From contig JAKQCT010000065.1 of the NCBI GenBank assembly GCA_029559035.1, positions 121,346 through 185,345 on the forward strand: DNA of 64,000 bases. The letters run 5' to 3'. The notes under the pieces are model-generated. The model saw only the letters and a program-made list of their open reading frames with translations. It had not been told where the DNA came from and made no database searches. Each line of letters opens with the position of its first letter. Positions within the stretch are counted from its first letter, which is position 1. This document shows, one piece after another, positions 1-7,307 of the stretch. The stretch is from Acidobacteriota bacterium (lineage in GTDB: Bacteria; Acidobacteriota; UBA4820). The translations under genes and the position numbers were made by a program.

Positions 1-497
1 ATGACCGCGAGGGCCGTCCCCAGGTCCGGGGCGGCAAGCGCGCCCGCGTTGCAGTAGGTCATTATCGCGGAGCCTTTCTTTATCAGCTTCGCGCCGTGCC
101 TGCCGATGAGCTCCGAAGCTTTCACTTCTTTTCTATGGAACTCGGCGGCCTTTTTCATCGCGAGAGCGGCGAAGTTCTTGTCTTGCCCGTGCTTTTCGAG
201 AAGCAGGGTGAACTGCCTGACAGCTTCGTTCAAATTGACCGCCGTGGGGCGGGCGGAATTGACCTTCCCGGCTTTCTTCAGGAGGGACCTTTCATTGGAG
301 CCGGGCTTTCCCGCCTCGAGGGCGAGGGAGTAGAACGCCACGATCCCGATCAGAGGCGCGCCGCGGACGATCATATCCGCGATGGCTTTGCAGCCGTCGT
401 CCGCGTTCTTTATCCGGACATGCTTTATTTTGTGCGGCAGGAGGCGCTGGTCGAGGACGAGCACCCTGCCGTTCCTGACGATGATGGGAGCGGTCAT
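1..497 (-). CDS. mtnA: S-methyl-5-thioribose-1-phosphate isomerase, N-terminal part (runs off window)
   Basis: MtnA isomerises methylthioribose-1-phosphate to methylthioribulose-1-phosphate in the cytoplasmic methionine salvage pathway. The reading frame is open from the ATG at 497 to the window edge, so the ORF track, which needs a stop, missed it. The translated 165 residues carry family landmarks in order: a DQ..LP segment near residue 17, IVRGAPLIG near 48, RPTAVNL near 87, and CNAGALA near 150 (family form T-H-CNAGALAT). The ATG overlaps the stop of the small upstream peptide (ATGA), so it is probably translationally coupled to the ccm operon. The C-terminal half with the catalytic Cys/Asp region lies outside the window. 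The related eIF2B-like ribose-1,5-bisphosphate isomerases are an alternative, but the motifs fit MtnA better. Confidence 0.88.
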   Translation of the reverse strand, partial: MTAPIIVRNGRVLVLDQRLLPHKIKHVRIKNADDGCKAIADMIVRGAPLIGIVAFYSLALEAGKPGSNERSLLKKAGKVNSARPTAVNLNEAVRQFTLLLEKHGQDKNFAALAMKKAAEFHRKEVKASELIGRHGAKLIKKGSAIMTYCNAGALAAPDLGTALAV

Positions 498-598
498 TGA
501 TCCTTCTCCTTTCCCGGCGGAGATCCTTCAAAGAAGGGCGAGAGCACCCAGAAGAAAATGCCGAAAGCGAAGACGATGAACAGAAGCGATTCTATCAC
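494..598 (-). CDS. 34-residue single-pass membrane peptide between ccmF and mtnA
   Basis: This frame is too short for the ORF track. It starts at a GTG overlapping the ccmF stop (GTGA) and ends at a TGA overlapping the mtnA start (ATGA), so it fills the gap exactly with 4-base overlaps on both sides. The product is a hydrophobic helix of about 20 residues (IESLLFIVFAFGIFFWVLSP) followed by a short charged tail ending KEKDQ. The overlaps and the hydrophobic pattern argue that it is translated. By position it could be a CcmD-like small subunit of the haem-handling machinery, but no sequence motif proves this, and CcmD is itself poorly conserved. Confidence 0.6.
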   Translation of the reverse strand: MIESLLFIVFAFGIFFWVLSPFFEGSPPGKEKDQ

Positions 599-2652
599 GG
601 CGCCCCCCTTCGCGGGAGGAACGCGACGAACCCGCCGAGGATGATGAATAATCCTCCTATCCAGAGGAACGCGACGAGTGGGTTTATGAAGACGGTGAGG
701 ACGGCGGTCCCCTTGTCTATGTCGAACCCGGACATCACCGCGTAGACGTCCCTGAAGAGCGAGGTCCTGATGGCCGCCTCGTAGGCGGGAGGCTGGCCTC
801 CGGAGATCGTGTTCTTGTAGTGGACTCTCATCGGAACGAGCGTCCCGAAGCGACGCCCGTCCGTGGAGAGGTCGACGATCGCCCTGATCCTGATGTCGTT
901 CACCTTGGAGATGTCGGCGTCAAGGTCGTCGTGATCGAGCTTCGAAAGTGTTAATGTGATATTCCCGGCCTTGAACGATTCTCCGATTTTGACCTCTTCC
1001 TGGAAGTTCTGCTGGAACATCGATGAGAACGCCACGCCGATGCAGAAGATGATGACGCCCGCGTGGACGATGTTGCCGCCGGAAACTCGCAGGGCAGAGG
1101 CGAGAGAACTGGCGGTCCTTCCGGTGCGGGCCTTCTCTTCACGGACTTTCCGCAGGAACCTTCCGCCGATCACCGAGAAAGAAAACGCCGAAAGGGCGAA
1201 GAGCGCCGCGAAATAGAAAAGGGCCTTGGGCGAGCCCGACAGGACCTGCCACCACTCCCTGCGGCTGTAAAGAAGGATCGTTCCCGCCGCCGCGCAGACA
1301 AGTCCCGCCAGAGCAGGAAGCATGAGCGCCTTTTTCAATTCTCCCTGTCCGCCCTTCTTCCACGGGGCCGCCGTGCCGAGAGCCATCACAAGAAGCAGCA
1401 TCAGTGTCACGGGCACCGCCTTGGCGTTGTAGAATTCGGGGCCGTTGAAAAGCTCTACGCCTGTGAACATCCGGTAAAAGATCGGGCTGGTGACGCCGTA
1501 GAAAACGACCGCCGCGAAAAGGCTGAAGAGCATAAGCGAATAGAGGACCATGCCCTCCCTGCCCGACGCCGATCCCAGCTCCGCCCGCGGCTTCATGAAC
1601 TCCCTCCTCGCGATGAAGAGGTCGATCGTCGTGAAGAGGATCATCGCCATGAAAAAGAGGAATATCGTTCCGAGGCGCATGTACCATGGGATAGAAGGGT
1701 CCTCCTGGCCGAAGGAGTGGACGCTCTGCAACACGCCGCTCCTTGTCAGGTAGGTCCCGTATATCGTCAGGATGAAGGTGGCGGAGACGAGAAAAAAGCT
1801 CCACTTCCTGAAAAGCCCCCGCTTCCTTTCCATGTAAAGCGAGTGAAGGAAGGCCGTTCCAGTGAGCCACGGCAGGAGCGAGGCGTTCTCGACCGGGTCC
1901 CACGCCCAGTAGCCGCCCCATCCCAGCTCGATGTAAGCCCAGTAAGAGCCGAAGATGATCCCGAGCCCGAGCGTTATCCACGAGAAGAGGCTCCAGCTCC
2001 TTACGACCGGCATCCAGGAGGTTCCATGATCCCTTTCGAAGAGGACCGCGAGGACGAGGGCGAAGGGGACCGCGAAGGCCACCAGGCCCAGGTAGAGCAG
2101 GGGAGGATGGACCGCCATGTAGAAGTTCTGCAGGAGCGGGTTCAGCCCGCTGCCGTCGATCGTCGCGGCGAGCATGCGGGAGAGAGGCGAGCCGTCAGGC
2201 CCGGCCATCGGATCGAAAGGGTTCGTCCTGAAGCTCAGCAGGAAGAGAAAGAAACCCTGGATGAGGAAGAGGACCAGGCTTGAAAAGGGGATCAGCTTTT
2301 CCATCTTAGCCCTTCCGAGCTTCAGCGCGAGTAAGGCGTAGAGGGAGAGTATCCACTCCCAGAAGAGGAGCGAGCCGTCCATCCCTCCCCACAGAGCCGT
2401 CAGTTTGTAGATAAGGGGCTGGGCCCTGCGAGAATACTCGTAGACGTACCTGATCGTGAAGTCGTCCCTGACAAGAGCGATCACCAGAGAGAGGGCCGCG
2501 ACGGAGGTGAGGGCAAGGATCGAGGCTGCCGTCCTCTCCGCGCTCTTGAGCGCCCTTTCGTCCCGCCTGAAGACCGAAAGGACCGCGACGACGACGCCCC
2601 ACAGCGCCAGGGCGTGGGCGAAGTAGAGGGAGTAGAGGCCGAGAAGTCTCAA
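595..2652 (-). CDS. ccmF: Cytochrome c maturation haem lyase subunit CcmF
   Basis: CcmF is the integral-membrane component that takes haem from holo-CcmE and, with partners, attaches it to apocytochrome c on the outer face of the inner membrane. The 685-residue protein has about 15 hydrophobic segments. It carries the WGGMDGSLLFWEW segment near residue 90, a MAVHPPLLYLG segment (conserved haem-ligand His), and the tryptophan-rich WWD-type motif GGYWAWDPVENASLLPWL near residue 245. Length is normal for the family. The start is a TTG just after the ccmE stop, with GTGAAG-like Shine-Dalgarno bases inside the end of ccmE. It forms one operon with ccmE upstream and the small peptide and mtnA downstream. 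No ccmA, ccmB, ccmC, ccmG or ccmH is in the window; they could lie beyond the edge. Confidence 0.95.
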   Translation of the reverse strand: MRLLGLYSLYFAHALALWGVVVAVLSVFRRDERALKSAERTAASILALTSVAALSLVIALVRDDFTIRYVYEYSRRAQPLIYKLTALWGGMDGSLLFWEWILSLYALLALKLGRAKMEKLIPFSSLVLFLIQGFFLFLLSFRTNPFDPMAGPDGSPLSRMLAATIDGSGLNPLLQNFYMAVHPPLLYLGLVAFAVPFALVLAVLFERDHGTSWMPVVRSWSLFSWITLGLGIIFGSYWAYIELGWGGYWAWDPVENASLLPWLTGTAFLHSLYMERKRGLFRKWSFFLVSATFILTIYGTYLTRSGVLQSVHSFGQEDPSIPWYMRLGTIFLFFMAMILFTTIDLFIARREFMKPRAELGSASGREGMVLYSLMLFSLFAAVVFYGVTSPIFYRMFTGVELFNGPEFYNAKAVPVTLMLLLVMALGTAAPWKKGGQGELKKALMLPALAGLVCAAAGTILLYSRREWWQVLSGSPKALFYFAALFALSAFSFSVIGGRFLRKVREEKARTGRTASSLASALRVSGGNIVHAGVIIFCIGVAFSSMFQQNFQEEVKIGESFKAGNITLTLSKLDHDDLDADISKVNDIRIRAIVDLSTDGRRFGTLVPMRVHYKNTISGGQPPAYEAAIRTSLFRDVYAVMSGFDIDKGTAVLTVFINPLVAFLWIGGLFIILGGFVAFLPRRGAP

Positions 2653-2653
2653 C

Positions 2654-3058
2654 TCACTTCACCTTTTTTTCGTTTTCTTCGAGGCGCGATTCGTACTTGG
2701 AGGGGCACTTCACGATGATGTCCCGGGCTTCGAAAATGGTGTCCGACATCCTGCCGTCGACGACAACTTCCATACCTTCGGCGAAAGCCTCGGGCACGAC
2801 GCCCTTGTAGCGGACCTGAACCCTGCTTCCGCCGTCGCTCATGACGAAGGTAATTCCCGGCGCGCCGCCGGAAGCCTTGACGCTCTCCTTCTCGACGCGG
2901 CCCATCAGGCGCACGCGTCCACCGGCATTCGCGGGAGAAGAGAGGAACTCGGTGGGCGTCATGTAGAAGACCTTGCCGCTCTTTCCTCCGCCCGAAAGGA
3001 AGAAGAGAACGACCGCTCCTATCATGACCGTGATCCCGACCGTCAGCTTTGTCCGCAC
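2654..3058 (-). CDS. ccmE: Haem chaperone CcmE, CxxxY variant
   Basis: CcmE is a periplasmic, membrane-anchored OB-fold protein that binds haem covalently and passes it to CcmF. An N-terminal membrane anchor (TVGITVMIGAVVLFFL) is followed by the OB domain, with the family segments TPTEFL, RLMGRVEKESV, ITFVMSDG and VRYKGVVPEAFAEG. The C-terminal haem site reads CPSKY, that is Cys-x3-Tyr, where classical proteobacterial CcmE has His-x3-Tyr. Such cysteine CcmEs are known from archaea and sulfate reducers (system I*). The ORF track begins at 3124, but the GTG at 3058 has GAGG six bases upstream and gives a normal 134-residue protein, so I chose it. Confidence 0.92.
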   Translation of the reverse strand: MRTKLTVGITVMIGAVVLFFLSGGGKSGKVFYMTPTEFLSSPANAGGRVRLMGRVEKESVKASGGAPGITFVMSDGGSRVQVRYKGVVPEAFAEGMEVVVDGRMSDTIFEARDIIVKCPSKYESRLEENEKKVK

Positions 3059-3485
3059 GCGCGACCTCGAATAGTCCCAAAGTGCCTGAAAACACAAGAT
3101 AAACCAAAACAGCCGCCTTTGCAAATTAATTCCGTTTTCATGGGGGAACGGGACAAGGATGCAGGGGCGGGTTCCAAACCCGCCGTTTGCAGGACGTGTT
3201 CTTTGGAGTCAAATACTAGGTCTCACCACGAAGACACGAAGAAAGACTATTTTCTGGTGTTCTAACGAAGAATCCGCGTCGAGACAAAAGAAAAAGCAAC
3301 AATATCTTCGACCTCAGAGGAAGCAGAAGGTACAGAGAAAAAATAGTGAAAAGGGTTTTACAAGGATGGACAGGATTTACTGGATAAAGAAGCCTGTCAT
3401 CACGAGGACTTCTTCAAAGCCGCGACAAGCGAAGTGATCTACCTTATCCCGGGAATGCATAATGCATGGCCTGACCCCGAACCCC
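3059..3485. other. Gene-free spacer at the island border
   Basis: I see no credible gene in this stretch. The ORF at 3159-3437 has low-complexity Lys/Arg/Gln-rich content with no ribosome-binding site, and its DNA resembles junk spacer (an 'accacgaagacacgaagaa' type string). From here to about 15.3 kb the DNA is visibly richer in A and T than the flanking ccm and subtilase genes. Confidence 0.5.
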
Positions 3486-4547
3486 TTATATTCTCGGCCC
3501 GCCGCCAAACCTGCTATGCGCCATAGTATCACTCGTTCCGAATCCCTGAATGCCTTTCATTTCAACTTCACAGGGATTTGTGCTCCTTGTTTCTCTCCAC
3601 TTCTCCGCACAAACCAGAATACCCTTCGCTAGTTTCTTGAGTTCAGGCCGATAATGTCCATTTGCAAAATCCGTCACAACATCTTCCCTTTTCATAAAGG
3701 ATAGTGACCAAAGAGGATACCTAAAGCCAGAGTTGGTGCCTTCATCGTAATGATATTGCCTGCAGAGAGCCTTGAGTCCCTCAACATCGCCTCGTAGCTG
3801 GTACACATAGCTTTGATATTGTGGTGATCTTTCACCACTGTGTTCTGTTTCTTCTTTCTTCAACTGAGCTTCCGCCAATTCAAGCCCATCCTTGTCGTTT
3901 TCTTGAGCGCACCAGACAATATAAAGCCTCGTATAGTTGCGCTCTCCGCGTTCAGCTAGCGGTTTTAATAAAGGTTTCCATTGATTGGAGTGGAGTTTCC
4001 AATAAAGAACGATGAGTATCTCTTCACGCTCATCAAGTCGCGCCTGGGAGTTCTCTTGAAACGGTTCAGGATCAAAGGCTTTGACTAGCATCTTTTCAGC
4101 TTCTTTAGGGTCAAGACAAATTATAAGGTCAAGAAGATTGCGGTTGTTTTTCAAAAGCCAAACCGGAGGAAGGTCTGAAGATTTCCAAGGATAGTTCTTC
4201 CATCCGTTTTCCCACCCTGAAATCAGAACAGGAAGGATCTCCTTAGGATGGTTTCTGAGCGATTCTACAACGGTGGGTCTCATCGCTCTCAAAACGGGAC
4301 TTTCATAATCCTGCCAGCCGCTTATAAGATGCGGATTCAAGAGGAGTTTCTTTATGTCGTTCGATTCAATATCCGTTGCGGGGTCATTGCGGGCGGTGAG
4401 CGATCCCGCGCTGGGACCCCAGAACAGCAACTTTATATAATTAACCTCGGCGGTTGTGAAGGGGGCAGTATCTGATACTTCTTTTTTGGTTGTGGCGCAT
4501 CCGAGAAGAATAAGAAACAACAACAAAAGTATCTTGGCATATTTCAC
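3486..4547 (-). CDS. Putative lipoprotein of unknown function
   Basis: I do not recognise the family. From the GTG at 4547 (GGAG six bases upstream) the 353-residue product begins with a classic lipoprotein signal, MKYAKILLLLFLILLGC, whose lipobox LLGC predicts lipidation at Cys17. The ORF track's longer start at 4619 would put 24 unlikely residues before the signal peptide. The mature part is mixed helical, contains many Trp, Leu and Lys residues, and mentions no known catalytic motif. A 'PILISGWENGWKNYPW' type region suggests a helical-repeat fold. It stands alone on the AT-richer island. Function is unknown. Confidence 0.72.
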   Translation of the reverse strand: MKYAKILLLLFLILLGCATTKKEVSDTAPFTTAEVNYIKLLFWGPSAGSLTARNDPATDIESNDIKKLLLNPHLISGWQDYESPVLRAMRPTVVESLRNHPKEILPVLISGWENGWKNYPWKSSDLPPVWLLKNNRNLLDLIICLDPKEAEKMLVKAFDPEPFQENSQARLDEREEILIVLYWKLHSNQWKPLLKPLAERGERNYTRLYIVWCAQENDKDGLELAEAQLKKEETEHSGERSPQYQSYVYQLRGDVEGLKALCRQYHYDEGTNSGFRYPLWSLSFMKREDVVTDFANGHYRPELKKLAKGILVCAEKWRETRSTNPCEVEMKGIQGFGTSDTMAHSRFGGGPRI

Positions 4548-4644
4548 GGGTAGCTCCCTAAACAAAAGGAGAGGCAAGAAGCTTGAATCTTGAATTGCAT
4601 GCACTTTCTCATTTCTCACCCATTTATTCTATACCTTCCTTTGA

Positions 4645-4685
4645 AAATATTCCCCCGCCCTTGGGCTTTCGCTTCGGGGCGGGGG
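4645..4685 (-). terminator. Hairpin terminator, copy A
   Basis: Read on the minus strand, a GC stem (CCCCGCCC pairing with GGGCGGGG) encloses a loop of about 15 bases and is followed by AATATTTTC. It lies downstream of the 4781-5446 gene. The hairpin and its 3' flank (about 62 bp, 4624-4685) recur almost unchanged at 7199-7262. Confidence 0.6.
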
Positions 4686-4706
4686 TTGGGAGTGAGACAG
4701 GCAGCT

Positions 4707-4740
4707 GGGGCGGCGTCGACCTGCACTCGCTTGTTAGGCA
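4707..4740 (-). repeat. Half attC-like recombination site (tentative)
   Basis: On the minus strand a GCCTAAC core (RYYYAAC pattern of an integron R'' box) is followed directly by AAGCGAGTGCAGG and a GC-rich stretch. This is the layout of one arm of an attC site downstream of a cassette gene. The expected complementary arm ending in GTTRRRY is not found beside it, so at most half a site remains. Confidence 0.3.
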
Positions 4741-4780
4741 TGTTAAATGTCTCGATCATCTCACCGTTCGGATTTAGTTA

Positions 4781-5446
4781 TTATCCGCGCCGCCATCCAG
4801 GACCCGATAGTGCAGGTGCTGGCACATCTTTCTTTTGCGGATAATACGTGACATCAGACCATTCGTATGGCGGTTTTCCAAGCTCTGCTTGGATGCCTGA
4901 AACTGCCTCTTGTACAGCAACGTGGTTCCACGGCGCGCTGACAATTACCTGGTATGTCAAATCCAGATAAAAGCAGACCGATATCTTTGTATTGTTGAGG
5001 CGGCCTGAAGCCCAGCGAAATGCAAGCCCCTGCTCATTGAGGCTTGTGAAGTCCAGCTCGGCAATAAATCGTTCGGCGGTCCGCTCTGCAGTCTCCCAAC
5101 TATGGTCATTCCTTGCAGCTTCCACAGCAGCATCAAATTGCTGGCGCGAGAACGTCAGTGACCTAATTCCCGGAATTTTCGGGGAGAAACTGTCCCAGAT
5201 AACGGTAATGTGATCACGGCTTGTATGGACTATCGCGTCGCCGCATCCAACTACCCCACAACTACACCGCGCGAATATCAGTTTGCCGAATTCTAGGAGC
5301 GCTCGGTCGGTGAAGAAATCTGGTGGGTCGATGCCAAGCATATCGTCGCAATAACATGCAATCAGATCCTGGCCATCTACGATGATGCGCACCTGGTGAT
5401 CATTGGATGGATTGTTGGGTTCAATTACGAAAGAGATTTCAGCCAT
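4781..5446 (-). CDS. Hypothetical protein with a Cys-rich segment
   Basis: I do not recognise the family. The 221-residue protein is soluble, with no signal peptide or membrane helix. It has a cysteine cluster (CYCDD near residue 32, then CSCGVVGCGD near 63) that could bind a metal. I chose the ATG at 5446 over the TTG at 5467 of the ORF track; neither has a strong ribosome-binding site. It is isolated, on the AT-richer island, with a hairpin terminator and a half-attC-like sequence downstream. That setting would suit a captured integron cassette, which is inference. Confidence 0.62.
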   Translation of the reverse strand: MAEISFVIEPNNPSNDHQVRIIVDGQDLIACYCDDMLGIDPPDFFTDRALLEFGKLIFARCSCGVVGCGDAIVHTSRDHITVIWDSFSPKIPGIRSLTFSRQQFDAAVEAARNDHSWETAERTAERFIAELDFTSLNEQGLAFRWASGRLNNTKISVCFYLDLTYQVIVSAPWNHVAVQEAVSGIQAELGKPPYEWSDVTYYPQKKDVPAPALSGPGWRRG

Positions 5447-5588
5447 GATGTTCTGAATGCCTATCAATAAATAGACTGATCATTGTAACGACTCCTGGCA
5501 TCCTCACGCCCATCTTCACCTCAGGCGTGTCACCGTCCGAGATACTCAATAAAGAAGAAGGAGAGAGAAGGATTAGGGGCATGGGTGG

Positions 5589-7178
5589 TCACCTCCTATA
5601 GTAGTAATATACTCCAGTGTCGGATTCTCCATCAGGATTGATAATGGTTATTTGGTTGTATTGGCCAGAAATGAGGAATTCCTTGATTTTATTGCCACTT
5701 TTCAAAATTATTTTGTTGGAGTTATTTACCTTGATTTCATAAGGGAAAGGCTGGTCGTTTATAGTTGCTGTGGCCCCGTCCTCAAATCCCGCCCCAAATA
5801 CAATTAGCGCGAAGGGATCCTTCCGGGATTGAACCGCCAATACCCTGAGTTCTTGGGCTGAACCGCATATTGCGTATTTTTCAACCGGAAAGCTTCCCTG
5901 CGCGAATGATTGATCGGCTGCAGATGCGGACGTGTTCTCGCCTACAGCCTTCGTCTTGCGGGTGCGGGAAGAACTGGCTCCCGCCAAGGTATTGGTATTC
6001 TCCATGTAACTACATGGCGACGTCAGGTCACCGTTGTTGTCAATTGCGATAATGGCACCCCTGCAATAGGTATTTTCCGGACAAGTGGAGGCGGCTATAA
6101 AAAAACTTCCATCATTCTTTTGAACAACCTTATGAATAACCGTTTCGTCATTTCTGCCAACATGAAAATCCTTTTGCCACACAATATCACCGGAATGGTT
6201 GAGTTTCAGGACCCATCCTTTTACTGCTATCTTCTTGCTCCCGATATAGCCTGCCATGATTACACAGCCATCCGATGTTCCGCTGATAGATCCAAGTCCG
6301 TCCCTGAATTCATTGCCGTATGTCTTTTCCCAGACGATGCTACCCTGCGAGTTAAGTTTGACAAGCCAATAATCCGCAGAACCTTTGCCGAATGAATTGG
6401 TATTGCCTCCGACCATATAATGTCCATCAGCTGTTTGAAAGACCGAGCTGAAATAATCGTTCTCCGCGCCGCCGTACCTTTTCTGCCATATTATATTCCC
6501 CTGTTGGTCAAGCTTGATAACATAGCCGTCATCATTTTTCCATTTGGTTGAGTACACATAACCGGCAACCAGATAGCTGCTTTCCGTTGTCTGGCATAAC
6601 GAGCGGAACCATGATATTTCAACAGCTCTGAACCTTTTCTGCCATTCAATATCACCTGCCGGGCTGAGTTTTATAAGCCACCCGCCCCCACCATTTAACT
6701 CCGTCCCTCCCGCAATCAAATACCCGCCGTCATTTGTTTGGATGATCGAGTTGCAGACATCTCGACCTCCGCCGCCGTAAGTCTTCTGCCACAAACAGTC
6801 CCCCAGGTGATCAAGTTTGATGACGCACACGTCATAATCCCCCCAATCATCGCCGAAGGAATTAGCTGACCCGCATATGATAAATCCGCCATCCTCGGTT
6901 TGCTTCGCATCTCCAAAGAAATCATCCCTGGTCCCGCCAAATTTTCTCTGCCACAAAAGGTTCAACTGGCTGTCCATTTTCGCGATGCAAAGATCCAGAT
7001 ATCCTCCAGTGAAGCACTGGCCTCCAACCAGATAACCACCGTCTGAAGTTGGGGCTATTAATGAAAGAAATGAGTCCCCGCCATCGTCCAGTATCATGAT
7101 AGATGGTTCCTCCCCGACCGCCGAGAGACCTGCAACTAGAAAAGAACACAAGAGCAGCCATGATTTTATTCTTTTCAT
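5589..7178 (-). CDS. Secreted repeat protein, beta-propeller-like, with a C-terminal IPT/TIG-like domain
   Basis: The start at 7178 is chosen because GGAGGG sits five bases upstream and the signal peptide MKRIKSWLLLCSFLVAGLSAVGEE follows directly. The 529-residue product then has about seven repeats of roughly 50 residues with the pattern W-x-K-x-(F/Y)GG ... QT-DGGY-x-x-GG, resembling bacterial 'delta-60' or quinoprotein-type propellers. After a low-complexity linker near residue 400, the last 90 residues (ALIVFGAGFEDGATATINDQ ... ITIINPDGESD) look like an IPT/TIG Ig fold. It is probably an extracellular or surface protein. Substrate is unknown and no catalytic motif is seen. Confidence 0.75.
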   Translation of the reverse strand: MKRIKSWLLLCSFLVAGLSAVGEEPSIMILDDGGDSFLSLIAPTSDGGYLVGGQCFTGGYLDLCIAKMDSQLNLLWQRKFGGTRDDFFGDAKQTEDGGFIICGSANSFGDDWGDYDVCVIKLDHLGDCLWQKTYGGGGRDVCNSIIQTNDGGYLIAGGTELNGGGGWLIKLSPAGDIEWQKRFRAVEISWFRSLCQTTESSYLVAGYVYSTKWKNDDGYVIKLDQQGNIIWQKRYGGAENDYFSSVFQTADGHYMVGGNTNSFGKGSADYWLVKLNSQGSIVWEKTYGNEFRDGLGSISGTSDGCVIMAGYIGSKKIAVKGWVLKLNHSGDIVWQKDFHVGRNDETVIHKVVQKNDGSFFIAASTCPENTYCRGAIIAIDNNGDLTSPCSYMENTNTLAGASSSRTRKTKAVGENTSASAADQSFAQGSFPVEKYAICGSAQELRVLAVQSRKDPFALIVFGAGFEDGATATINDQPFPYEIKVNNSNKIILKSGNKIKEFLISGQYNQITIINPDGESDTGVYYYYRR

Positions 7179-7220
7179 CATTCCCTCCATCTTCTTCTAT
7201 TATTCTATACCTTCCTTTGT

Positions 7221-7262
7221 AAAAAATCCCCCGCCCTTGGGCTTTCGCTTCGGGGCGGGGGG
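7221..7262 (-). terminator. Rho-independent terminator, copy B
   Basis: On the minus strand a stem of about 9 bp (CCCCGCCC/GGGCGGGG) is followed by ATTTTTT, directly downstream of the 7308-9179 gene. The 62-bp surrounding sequence is a near copy of the one at 4624-4685. Confidence 0.75.
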
Positions 7263-7307
7263 ATCTTCAGCCTTCAGCCATCAGCCTTCAGCCTGCCCGT
7301 CAGGGCG

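Noticed and set aside
1063-2283. 406-residue plus-strand ORF
   Set aside because: Antisense of ccmF, very Arg/Glu-rich, no ribosome-binding site.
3159-3437. 92-residue ORF in the spacer
   Set aside because: Low-complexity Lys/Arg/Gln content, no ribosome-binding site, DNA resembles common spacer filler.
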